Below are positions 49,736-60,483 of a DNA stretch of 64,000 nt, in pieces (the stretch's first letter is position 1; every line of letters starts with the position of its first letter). The translations under genes were made by a program, and so were the position numbers. The stretch spans positions 31,488,731-31,552,730 of the forward strand of contig JARWIR010000010.1 of the NCBI GenBank assembly GCA_029959085.1, read 5' to 3'. Under the pieces are notes generated by a model. The model searched no databases. It worked only from the letters and a program-made list of their open reading frames with translations, and was not told where the DNA came from. This DNA comes from Nemophila menziesii. Its lineage: Eukaryota > Streptophyta > Magnoliopsida > Boraginales > Hydrophyllaceae.

Positions 49736-50614
49736 TACAAGATGAATCTAAAATATGAACAGGAGATTTATAGGTAAGCTACTATCAGGGTTATTTAGGT
49801 AAAATCAGTTATATTTAGACAAGACGTGTTGAGCTAGATAAAATGAATATCAAGTATCCACTTATCACTATTTTCTTTCTTTAGTTCCTCAGGATATCTT
49901 GCACGTTCAGCAATTATATTATTATTTCCCTGCAAATTAATAATTCTCAAGATTTTACTTTAGTTAGATACATGTGAATTAAGTAAGAGACCTGGTGAGA
50001 GCATATAATATATGGTATTGTATCTCCTGACTGAGCAACCAGTTACATATATAACCACTTATATTCAATGCTGCCTGTGTGTAAACAGTAATGATTAGCA
50101 TAGATTTAGATAGATTGAGAGAATAAAGACTTACTTGAACGTGAGGTTGAGTTATAGCATCAGTATAGGCTTCAGGTGGTTTAGTTATTGTCTTTGTGAT
50201 CACATATTTCTCTAAAGATATTCCCCCATTCTCATATCCTTATGTACCTTTATAAGTGCGTTGTGAATAAATTCTACAACCTTCTCACACGGCCTGTATT
50301 AACCATAAAAAAACATTATATCTAACTTAAGTAAATGAAGGCAAATTATCATAAAGAAATGTACCAGCTAGATAATACTTAAGCAAGACAAAAATAAGAA
50401 GCAATTATAAAATTCCTACTTGTAATGTTATAAGTTCTGCAAGAGGCTTCGCATAGAATCTGGAGTTTGAGAATCCAAGGCATCCGTAAATACTGTAGTA
50501 AATAATATAAAAACTTTACCCGGCCAGAGCATAAGGGTCCAAGAATAAAAACAAGTAAATTTAATATTTACCTATTTGGAGTGAGTTTTAGTGCTTGTTA
50601 TTGTAGCTTTAGAC

Positions 50615-51206
50615 CTGATGGTGGAATAAAAATGTCCAGCAAAAGTCTTTTCACTGGGGTGTTATGGAGGTCTTCCTAGGGGCGATAATTGAGATAATTT
50701 GGAAAGAGCGGAACAACGTGGTATTTAAAGGTGCTGATTTTCTGACGGCAAAAACGATGATAAGAAAAGAGCAATTTGTGGCGTATAATTACACTACAGT
50801 TTGAGGTCAGGTGCCGGTAAAGCAACGGTTAGACAACGATTAGTAAGTCACATTGGAAACTGTAACAAGTGGCAACGTGTTGGAGGCGGAGGCTGCGTAA
50901 TTCGGTATGAGGAAGACAATTGGATTTGTTATTACTCTATAAAAATAAATCACGATATGCCCGTTATTACCGAATTTTTTGCGTTAAGTGAGGGACTTAA
51001 TATGGTGGAAGGATTAGGCAGGGAGAAAGTAGAGGTAGAAGTGGACTCTTGGGAAGTAATGGACGTTATCAGAAAGGTGGATTATGGTAGAGGTCCGACG
51101 GCGATTTAGATTCAGGATCTGGGAGAGTCTTGCAAAAAATAGGCCCTTAGTGTCAAAGGAATCTTCAGGAAGCAAAATTCATGTGCAGATTAGTTATCAG
51201 GAAAGG
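50615..51206 (+). pseudogene. LINE-derived tail with RNase H domain, unit 2 (domain frame open)
   Basis: Here the RNase H segment is open for 102 codons (50801-51109; the first codon is not a true start): GGGGCVIRYEEDNWICYYS, EFFALSEGLNMVEGLG, VEVEVDSWEVMD, followed by a TAG and further family-like sequence. The base after NNW that unit 1 has lost is present. The first Asp of the RNase H triad is not seen, so activity is unlikely. Confidence 0.65.
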
Positions 51207-52272
51207 TGTGACACAAGTATAGCAATATTGTCGGCATAATGATCTCTCTAACGGGGTTTAGAGCATCACATGGGATCGGATAAAATGGAAGACACCAAGA
51301 TCATTACATAGCCCGGGTTCAATTGACGATATTCTAGTTTAAATGTTATCCCACGATTCATTGGATCTCCCTTGTAACAATAAAAAACGCTATTTTTTAC
51401 TCCAAACCTTTGACAAATGTCATGGTAAAACTCCCGAAAGATTATACTACAGTAACTTTTGTGAAATTTCTGTCTTAGGTCCAGATGCCATATCCTAAAG
51501 ATTGGAATATTATTTTAGTTGGGATATGTAACTTTAAGATAAGTGTATCTTTTACATGTAACTGAGACCGAAAAGAAGCTGCAGAAATATAAGACGCCTC
51601 TAGCTTTAATATAGCATCTTTGCAAAATACAGGTTCTTTTGGGATTGCTAAAATACATCTCTACATATTCTTCATAATAACACAACAGCGCCTTTCATAA
51701 TTTCCTTTAGCTCGTACTTTGGTTAGAAATTACAAATGACGAAATGACCAAAAAAAATCAAATGAGATTACCAGATAATAAACAAACTAATATATGGAAA
51801 CCTCAACCAATTTTTTCTATTCAATCTTTCTTATTTGAGCAAAGAGGAAAAGGCAATTATAAGGGGTTCTAAGAATGCATCGATTGTTATTACATATGTT
51901 TAAACTATTACTTTTGCATTTAACACTAAAATTGTTTACTAGCACTTTTGTATTTAACAATAATATTGTAACTTATATTATAAGTATTCTCCTTTAGTCA
52001 ATACTGTGAAACATTATGATATAAGAACATTAAAAATATATTATACATCATGCAAGGTTCGCTAATTATAAACAAGAAAGATATCAAATAGGGTTTATTA
52101 CACTAATAGTCAATATGTCATGATTAATCAGCAAATATATCTCAAATATACTCAAGAAATAGCACATACACCCTTGTGGTGTCACTGGGTATATTTAATT
52201 ATTGCCATGGTGTGATTAACTAAGTAAATAATGTGGGAGAAGAGATAAATTTCCTGCATTAATTAGCACCAT

Positions 52273-52280
52273 ATATTTGT
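52273..52280. repeat. Copia target-site duplication, left copy
   Basis: ATATTTGT directly before the 5' LTR; the same 8 bases follow the element at 56571-56578, and unit 1 has a single copy at 25156-25163. Copia elements usually give 5 bp, so the length is unusual or includes a chance extension. Confidence 0.85.
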
Positions 52281-52654
52281 TGATAATTAAACTTGATAAG
52301 TCCAACGTATCTAATTTATCAATGTATCAAGACAATGCATTGTATTTAGGAAAAGTTGGAAAGTCATCTGGTGGATGAATCAAAGCTGCACAATGAATCA
52401 AGACAGATCGTTGGCCTACCTGCTCAATGAATCAAGACAGAACGTTAGACTTCTGAGTAGTTGGAAAGTTAAGAATTTATGTCAGTATTCTTAGTATCTA
52501 ATTAGTAACTTCAGTAATTTACTAGTATAAATAAAAGTAGTATTGTAGTTCATCAGCAAGAAAAGTGTAAGAAAAATAGAGTTAAAGTTTATATTCTCCT
52601 GTCCAGTACTTCTTCTATATATCTCCTTTTATGTTTTTCTATCTCCTTCCAACA
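52281..52654 (+). repeat. Copia 5' LTR, 374 bp
   Basis: TGATAATTAAAC...CTTCCAACA, ending three bases before the primer site. Contains direct repeats of CAATGAATCAAGACAGA (about 52391 and 52424) and a TATA box. Confidence 0.92.
52526..52533 (+). promoter_or_regulatory. Copia LTR TATA box
   Basis: TATAAATA preceded by TTTACTAG, at a usual place about 130 bp before the LTR end. Confidence 0.6.
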
Positions 52655-52657
52655 AAC

Positions 52658-52669
52658 TGGTATCAGAGC
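52658..52669 (+). other. Primer-binding site (initiator Met-tRNA type)
   Basis: TGGTATCAGAGC, the usual plant Copia primer site, three bases after the LTR end. Confidence 0.95.
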
Positions 52670-52678
52670 AAGGTAGAT

Positions 52679-55600
52679 ATGGCAACAATTAGTGGAGGCA
52701 TGCCATTTCCAAAACTCACGAAGAGTAATTACGAGAGGTGGAGCATTCAAATGAAGGCATATCTTGGTGGACAAGATGCGTGAGATGCCATTGAAGAAGA
52801 ATATGAGGAACCAGAGGGTCTGGCTGCTCTTAGCCAAGCCCAAAAGAAGGCTGCCAAAGATGCTCGAGTTAAAGATCAAAATGCTCTTTCTCTCATTCAA
52901 CTGAGTATTGATGATTCCATCTTTGAGAAGATAGCACAAGCCACTACCTCTTATAGGGCCTGGGAAATTCTCCATAATACTTTCAAAGGAATTGATAGGG
53001 TGAAGAAGGTTTGTCTCCAAAGTCTTCGAGGTGAGTTCGAATCTTTGAAAATGAAGGATACAGAATTAATATTTGATTATGTATCAAGAATTCAAGCAGT
53101 GGTAAATCAACTTCAAATGAATGGGGAAGATTTACCAGAAAATCGTGTGGTTGAGAAGATTCTTCGGTCGATTGATCAAAAGTTTGATCACGTTGTTGTA
53201 GCCATTGAGGAGTCCAATGATGTGGAAACCTTGACTGTTGACGAGTTGACAGGAAAATTACAAGTCCATGAAGAAAATATAAAAAAAAGGACAAAAGAAC
53301 CCATCGACCAAGCTTTGCAAGCAAAAGTGAATATTAAAAATGATGGTAATGCAAGTAATCAAGGCTGGCGTGGTCGAGGAAGAGGACGCGGTCGAGGCCG
53401 TGGTAGAGGTCGTGGTCGAGGCCGTGATAGTCAAGCCACATGGTATGACAATGATGCAAAAGTTGAGTCTAAATCAACTAGAGGACGAGGAAGAGGGGGC
53501 TACTATAAACAACAAGACAAGAAATCTATTGAGTGCTACAATTGTCATAGATTTGGACACTATTCATATGAGTGTTATGATGGACCTCAAGAAGGAAAAG
53601 AAAAATCTCATCTTGCAGAAGAGAAAAAAGAAGATGAGACACTTTTATTGGCGTACAAGGCGTCGATAGAAGAGAACAAATCTGAATGGTACCTCGATAC
53701 AGGTGCAAGTAATCATATGTGTGGAAATAAAAGCATGTTTGTCGAGATGGATGAATCTGTAAGTGGTAATATAACTTTTGGTGATATGTCAAAAACTCCA
53801 GTCAAAGGCAGAGGAAAAATCATGATCAGATTAAAGAATGGTGAACATCAGTTTATTTCTGATGTTTATTTTGTTCCTGGAATGAAGGCAAATATCTTGA
53901 GTATGGGTCAACTATTGGAGAAAGGACACACTATGCAGTTAGAAGACAAGAGTCTGTATTTGAAAACAGGTGACGTGGCCTTAATTGCAAAAGTACCAAT
54001 GACTAGTAATCGGATATTTATAATGAACATACACCATGATGAAGCAAAGTGTTTAAAGTCATGTTATGAAAATCCATCCTTGTTGTGGCATTTGAGGCTC
54101 GGACATCTCAACTTTGATGGATTAAAAGCAATGTCGTTGAAATATATGGTAAAAGGATTACCTCACATTGATCAACCTAATCAACTGTGTGAAGGATGTA
54201 TTGTTGGAAAACAACACCGTAGAAATTTTCCTAAGGAATCTATGTCAAGGGCAAAACAACCATTGGAGTTAATTCATGCTGATGTATGTGGACCGATCGA
54301 TCCTGCCTCATTTGGAAAGAATAGATATTTTCTTCTATTTATTGATGACTATAGTCGGAAGACCTGGGTTTACTTTTTGAAGAACAAATCTGAGGTATTT
54401 TCTGCTTTCCAAAAGTTCAAAGCACTCGTGGAGAAACAAAGTGACTATCATATCAAGGCGATGAGATCTGATAGAGGAGGAGAGTTCACATCAAATGAAT
54501 TCAAGGACTTTTGCGAGAAGAATGGTATTCGTAGACCTCTAACTGTTGCTTATTCACCACAACAAAATGGAGTTGTGGAAATAAAGAATCGATCCATTAT
54601 GAATATGGTTCGATCAATGCTGAAGAGTAAAAATCTGCCAAGAGAATTTTGGGTCGAGGCTGTTGATTGTGCTGTGTATCTCTCCAATCGTTGTCCGACA
54701 AAAAGCATCGAAGATAAAACCCCCCAGGAGGTTTGGAGTGGATACAAGCCGAGCATATCACATTTGAGAGTCTTTGGAAGTATTGCACACATGCATGTAC
54801 CAGTTCAGCAGCGGAAGAAGCTGGAAGATAAAAGTCAAAAGTTTATCTTTGTTGGGTATGATCATGCATCAAAGGGTTATAAATTGTATAATCCTATTTA
54901 GAAAACTAGAAGAACTAGTCGAGACGTTGTGTTTGATGAAAGAAGTTCGTGGGAATGGAGTTCACAAGAAAATGAAAAATATATTTTCCTACCGAACGAG
55001 GAAAGTAGTGATGATGAAGAGAATGAGCAAGAGGAGCCGATTACTCCACCTTCACCAAATCCATCCTCATCAGAAGGAGAAAGTTCTAGAAGTAAACGCC
55101 CCCAAAAGACAAGATCATTGCAAGAAATCTATAATCTCAATCAGAACCCAAATTTATTTTGTTTGTTCGCGGATACCGAACCTGTAAGTTTCGAGGAAGC
55201 AAGTAGAAGTGAAAAATGGATAGACGCCATGAATGAAGAGATTTTCTCTATCGAAAAAAAATAAAACTTGGGAGTTGACTACCTTGCCTCCGGAGCACAA
55301 ACCCATCGGTGTGAAGTGGGTTTACAAAATCAAGAAGAATGCAAAAGGAGAAATTGAAAGGTACAAAGCAAGGCTTGTGGTAAAGGGTTACAAACAAAGA
55401 GAAGGGATTGATTATGATGAAGTCGTTGCCCCTGTTGCTCGATTGGAGACAATCAGATTTCTTATTTCCTTGGCAGCACAAAAGAAATGGAAGATTTACC
55501 AGATGGATGTTAAATCAGCATTCTTGAATGGAAACCTTGAAGAGGAGGTGTATATAGAGCAACCAGAAGGATATGTTGTTAAAGGGCATGTAGATAAGGT

Positions 55601-56520
55601 GTTAAAATTGAAGAAGGCCTTATATGGTTTGAAGCAAGCTCCAAGGGCTTGGAATAGTCGCATAGATCAACATTTTCAGAAGAAGGGTTTCAATAAATGC
55701 CCACACGAGCATGCTCTCTATGTCAAGACAAATGAAAAAGGAGATATCCTAATAGTTTGTATCTATGTCGATGATTTAATATTTTTAGGAAACAATGATG
55801 ATTGTATCATTTAAGCATGAAATGACCAAGGAGTTTGAGATGAGAGACATCGGGTTGATGTCCTATTATCTTGGGATAGAGGTGCAACAAAGTAGTGAGG
55901 GAACTTTCATATGTCAAGAATGTTATGCCAGAGAAGTTCTAAAGAAATTTAAAATAGAGAATTGCGAGTCCATTAGCACCCCGATCGATGTAGGTGAGAA
56001 GTTATCTAAGGACACTGGTGGAGAACCGGTCGATTCGACCTTATTTAAAGCTTGATTGGAAGCCTAAGGTACTTAACCTGCACTAGACCAGATATTCTGT
56101 ATGTTGTTGGTCTTGTTAGTCGCTTTATGGAGAACCCGACCATCTATCATTTTAAAGTAGCAAAGAGGATTCTCCGATATATTAAAGGTACTATAGACCA
56201 TGGAATTTTATATCCTGCTTCTGGAAACTTAAAGTTGGTAGGATATAGCGATAGTGATTGGGCAGGAGACATTGATGATCGCAAGAGTACAACAGGTTTT
56301 GTTTTCTACTTTGGTGAATCAGCTTTCACCTGGATTTCAAAGAAGCAGCCAATTGTCACATTGTCAACATGTGAAGCTGAATACGTGGCTGCAACATCTA
56401 GTGTGTGTCATGCACTTTGGCTAAGAAATCTTCTTAAGGAGTTGGAATTTAATCAAGTTGAATCAACAGATATTCATGTTGATAACAAGTCTGCAATTGC
56501 CTTAGCAAAGAATCCAGTAT
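52679..56520 (+). pseudogene. Copia gag-pol polyprotein, broken
   Basis: ATG at 52679 opens gag (FPKLTKSNYERWSIQMKAYL). A TGA at 52781-52783, probably from TGG, stops it at codon 35; the frame then stays open to a TAG at 54899. Visible: an Arg-Gly-rich tract (53361-53430), knuckle CYNCHRFGHYSYEC (about 53535), protease DTGAS (about 53697), integrase HHCC (HLRLGH...CEGC) and DDE segments (HADVCGP, SDRGGEF, QQNGVVE). After the TAG the same frame runs to 55264, where an extra A in the 55254-55261 run shifts it. RT follows ([25 protein letters not shown] at 55764-55778), with further shifts near 55790 and near 56050 (A lost from AAAA). RNase H has STTGFVF and TCEAEYVAA and is cut after NPVFH by the 3' LTR remnant. 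Confidence 0.93.
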
Positions 56521-56523
56521 TTC

Positions 56524-56570
56524 ACTTCTTCTATATATCTCCCTTTATATTTTTCTCTCTCCTTCAAACA
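56524..56570 (+). repeat. Remnant of the Copia 3' LTR, 47 bp
   Basis: Matches the last 47 bp of the 5' LTR (52608-52654) with four differences and no gap. The other 327 bp of the LTR, the polypurine tract and the end of RNase H are deleted. Confidence 0.92.
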
Positions 56571-56578
56571 ATATTTGT
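56571..56578. repeat. Copia target-site duplication, right copy
   Basis: ATATTTGT, matching 52273-52280. Confidence 0.85.
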
Positions 56579-56677
56579 TTATGAGCATCAACGATATAGA
56601 AGCAAAAACCATCAGAATCCAGCTCAAGATCTGACTTCTCTTTATGATATTATCATCCTTAACCCTACTGTCATTGG
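56571..56677 (-). pseudogene. POLA1: POLA1 exon remnant between Copia and LINE C
   Basis: The part of the FYIVDAH-like exon lying upstream of the Copia insertion (minus strand: LELDSDGF-like, then DAHKQ-like codons). The T run of LINE C starts at 56678, so this short piece is sandwiched between two retrotransposons. Confidence 0.55.
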
Positions 56678-56871
56678 TTTTTTTTTTTTTTCAAGCCCAG
56701 CCAATTTTATATCATTAAAATCAAACCATCCAGTACAAAGCCCATTATATAGGGCCCAAACATTACATAACTTGTCGGTCCAATAGACCACAACATAATA
56801 AAACAAAATGTACTAAAACTCTACTTTCATACAAATCCAAGTACACAATACCTAATTTCTCTCTCTTTGCT

Positions 56872-59800
56872 TCATCTTCTCCACCGAATCGCCTCTTCTG
56901 CTACCTTATCTTTACCATACGATTTCAGCTTGACAAGGTTTTCTATCAGGTAACTCTCTATCTTCTCGCTAATATCATCTTCACTCAAATAGATTTTGTT
57001 AAACAATCTATTATATCTTTCTATCCAGATCGAATGTACAGCTATTGGCAAAATCATTCTAGCAATTTCAGCTTTTAGGGTTTTTATCTTATTACGAGCT
57101 AGCTCTTCAATAATTGTGTTCCAATCAAAAGACACAAAATTAATTCCAGCTTTTACACTACATCTATTCCATATGCGAGCCGTGAAAGAACAGTTCCAGA
57201 AGAGATAGTTCTTGTCCTCACTCATCAACCCACGGAATTCACATATCATACTAGAGATAAGTCCCCAATTCATTAATCTTTGTTTAGTGGGAAGTTTATC
57301 TATATGAGCAAGCCAATAAATAACTTTATATTTGGGTAAACTCTTGTTCCTTCATATGATTTTAGACCAATTATTAACTGCTCTCTTCTGTCTAATATGA
57401 TTATATACTTCAGATGTAACAAAATTACCTTTTTTTGTACAGGTACATTTTATTACATCATCAGACTCAGTAATTGTGATGTCCTTCACCCAATCCTTCA
57501 TGAAACTCAGCATCGGCGGCCATTTCCATCTACCATTACAGTAAAATTGAGAAAGTTTACTGTTGTCATAGTAGCCTGATGCAAAACTGATGTTCTTCAC
57601 CTCAAATAGGTTTGTGTTATTAGGTAACCAGTAATCCCACCAAATTGAGATGTTCTTTCCATTTCCCACAATATACTTAATCAGATTTTTAGCTGTATCT
57701 CTACATTTCGAAATTTTCCTCCAACCCCATGAACAATCAATAGGAATATTAACCTGCCCAGAAAGACTTACCCTTGAGATGATTTATATTGATCCATTTA
57801 GACCATATACTATTTTTGGGGATACAACACCCCCATAATAGTTTAAGTGTAGCCACCTGATTCTGAACATGAAGGTTTTTTATACCTAAACCTCCTTCCT
57901 CTATAGGTTTACACACCTGATCCCATGATACTTTAGCACCACCCTCATAGTTACTCTTACCACACCACAAAAAAACCATGATCTTACTCTGAAGTTGTTT
58001 AACCACTCTTTTGGGGAGTGTATATACATTACGCCAATGGCTGGCTATACTAGTTAACACTGATTTAATGAGTTGAATTCTACCAGCATAAGTGAGGTGC
58101 TTAGAAGCCCAGTGATCAATTCTGGTAGACATTTTCTCAATGAGAGGGTAGCAATCATTTAGACTTAACCTACCTGTTATGAGGGGAACCCCCAAATATT
58201 TCATAGGGAGGAAGCCCTCAGGTATGTTAAGTGTATCCTCCATATTCTTTTTGTCTTGATCATTACAACCTCCATAGAAAATGTTACTTTTGCTTTCACT
58301 GATTTGTAGCCCTGATATTTTTCCAAACAGTGTAAGTCCTTTCTTCACTAATACAGCTGATTACTTTGAATATTAAAAGAAAACAAGTAGAGTAGATCAT
58401 CAGCAAACATTAAATTGTTGAGTTTAATTTTACCACAGTTTGGGTGCCACTGAAATTCCTTCTTATTTCCAATATGTTTAAGGATTTGTGATAAAACTTC
58501 CATTCCAATTACAAATAAATATGGTGACAGTGGGTCCCCCTGCCTGAGGCCTTTTTCCCCTTTAAAGAAACCTTGAGGGCTCCCATTAATCATTATTGAG
58601 TATGAAGTACTGGTAAGGCACATACTCACCCATCTGATGAACTTATCAGGGTAATCAAAAGCCTTCAAAGTTTTTAATATAAAGTCCTAGTTCACTGAAT
58701 CATAAGCTTTCATTAAATCTAACTTTAATGTGCACCTTTTAGTGATGTTTTGTCTTGAATAGCCTCTTACTATATCTTGGGCAATAAGAATATTTTCCCC
58801 AATTAATCTGCCAGGTACAAATGCTGATTGATTATGTGATATAATACCATGTAATGTACTTTTAAGCCTGTTAGCTATAATTTTCGATATGATCTTGTAG
58901 ATAACATTACAACAGGCAATAGTCCTATATTCCTTAGTGAGATTTGGATTTTTCACCTTTGGTATTAATGAGATATTTGCAGAATTGATCTCCTTCAAGA
59001 TTTGACCATCTGCAAAAGAGCTCTTAACTGCATTACATAGATCCTCTTTTATTATATCCCATGAAACTTTAAAGAATCCAGCTGAGAATCCATCTGGACC
59101 AGGACTTTTTGAGCTACTAATAGACCACGGGGTTTTTTTCACTTCACTATCAATTATGGGTTCTGTAAGCTCCTTTTTTTCTTCATTACTTATTTTCTTC
59201 TCGCATATATCTTGAATTTGACTAACACTGACTTTTTCAACATGTAGGTCCCTTGTTCCAGAAATTTGAGTGAAATAATTGACAAATATTTTATCAATCT
59301 CACTCTCATTTGAGATGAATTCTCCATTGTTATCCTTGATGGAGTAAATGTTATTCTGCGCATTCCTTCCTCTCATAATTTTCTGAAAATAGGCAGTGTT
59401 TAAGTCACCTTCCTCAACCCACTGATCCCTAGACTTTTGTTTAGCAATTGACTCTTCCTTAATTAATTCATCAGTTAGCTCATTTATAAGGTCATTTTCC
59501 TTCTTTAAAAGTTCTAAAGAGTAGTTGCCTTGAAGCCTAGCTTCCTGAGTAGCACTCAACTTTTCTTGAATGTCTATGATTTTTACTTGTGAATATTTGA
59601 AATGAAGCTCATTGAATTTCTTAAGCTTTTCCTTCAACAGTTTGAGTTTTCTAGTAATCATATACACAGCTGTCCCTCGGATTTCTGTTTTCCTTACCTC
59701 GTCAACAAGAAGTAAAAATTCAGGGTGGCTTGTCCAGATGTTATAAAATTTGAAGGGAGGTTTTCTACCATTTTGTTTCTTCATGAAACTAAGAACTTGA

Positions 59801-60483
59801 CAACAATGATCTGATAGTATGGGGCTTGTTAGATGAAGTGATGTATTTGGGAAATTTTTAAGCCACTCATCATTTACAAGGGTCCTATCAATTCTACTGG
59901 CCCTCATTTCACCCTCAGAAGATTTATTTGTCCATGTATATTTAGGCCCTGTATACTTTAAATCTGTTAACTCAAGGTCTTTTACACACTGTACCATCTC
60001 TTTGGCTCCATCTGATTGATCAGTGGCATTTAGTCTTTCCTCAAAGTGCATCACTTCATTAAAGTCTCCTTGTATAGTCCATGCTACTTGATTTACCATG
60101 GGTCCCCATTTCCTTAGTGTATCCCAAAGAGCAGTTCTCTCTTCAGGCCTGTTCAAGGCATATACAGGAGTATAAAAAAATTCAGTACCAGTTGGGATAT
60201 GTACTACCTTGCAAAGTAATGCTTGGCTAGTACTATCCATTACTGAGATATAATAAATTTTATTGTCCCAGAAGGTCCAAATTCTACCCAAAGTATGGTG
60301 AGTATAGTTATTTACTACTTGCCACTTTTTGAAAGTAGAGTTCCATATGTTCTTGGCTTTAGGCTGCTTAACTTTTGTTTCAATAAAACTGAAAAGATGA
60401 ACATTGTTCTTATTTACTTGCTTCAAGCAGTTTATTTGCTTAAGCTTTTTATTTATGCCCCTCACATTCCATGTTATAATCAT
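56872..60483 (-). pseudogene. LINE C ORF2, longest LINE frame in the window but broken
   Basis: ATG 60483 opens 598 codons to a TAG at 58687 (Trp in copy B, DSVDWDF). The endonuclease is complete in motif terms: WNVRG, FIETK, IQGDFNEV with the catalytic Asp, SRIDR, LSDHCC. RT then follows: SSKSPGPDGFSAGFFK, YRTIACCNVIYKIISKIIAN, QSAFVPGRLI, LRQGDPLSPYLF with the consensus Gly, and LMFADDL. A 5-bp duplication (GTAGA near 58388) disrupts the frame after FADDL, a one-base insertion near 57760 shifts it again after KGKSFW, and a TGA for Trp near 57356 is shared with copy B. The C-terminal finger has lost a Cys (CEFRG) and a His (NYLFWNC). Confidence 0.92.

Larger units (their letters stand above)
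48097..52280 (-). pseudogene. POLA1: POLA1 pseudogene, middle and C-terminal exons, unit 2 (5' end cut by Copia)
   Basis: Same exon remains as 20985-25260, shifted by about 27112-27117: zinc-finger exons at about 48612-48714 and 48808-49012, TKPPEAYTDA at about 50160, VIVKN-like exon at about 51556-51715. Differences are much denser than elsewhere between the units (roughly 2-3% from 22.8 kb on). For example the exon at 49992-50074 reads AALNISGY for AALKISGY, and the CDR-YECATIY region has Arg to Cys. The exon encoding the FYIVDAH-like segment is cut by the Copia insertion at 52280/56571. Confidence 0.78.
52281..56570 (+). mobile_element. Degenerate Ty1/Copia LTR retrotransposon, 3' LTR almost lost
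   Basis: 5' LTR, initiator-Met primer site, gag, protease, integrase, RT and RNase H in Copia order, then only 47 bp of 3' LTR. Absent from unit 1 at a perfectly matching empty site. It carries two stops and three frameshifts and cannot transpose on its own. Confidence 0.96.
27137..58220. repeat. Tandem macro-repeat, unit 2 (27 kb plus a 4.3-kb Copia insertion)
   Basis: Same element order as unit 1. The extra length is explained by the Copia insertion at 52281-56570, partly offset by absence of the 329-bp CACTA MITE, by about 21 bp lost in the fold-back element and 8 bp lost from a CT microsatellite. The two single-site insertion differences and scattered substitutions argue that this is a true duplication and not one sequence assembled twice. 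Confidence 0.95.

Noticed and set aside
53340..53669. Asp/Glu- and Val-rich ORF inside Copia gag, and other alternate-frame ORFs at 53526, 54550 and 54774
   Set aside because: Frame shadows of gag-pol.
1..58220. Duplication as an assembly artefact
   Set aside because: Copies differ by substitutions, indels and two transposon insertions with exact empty sites in the other copy.
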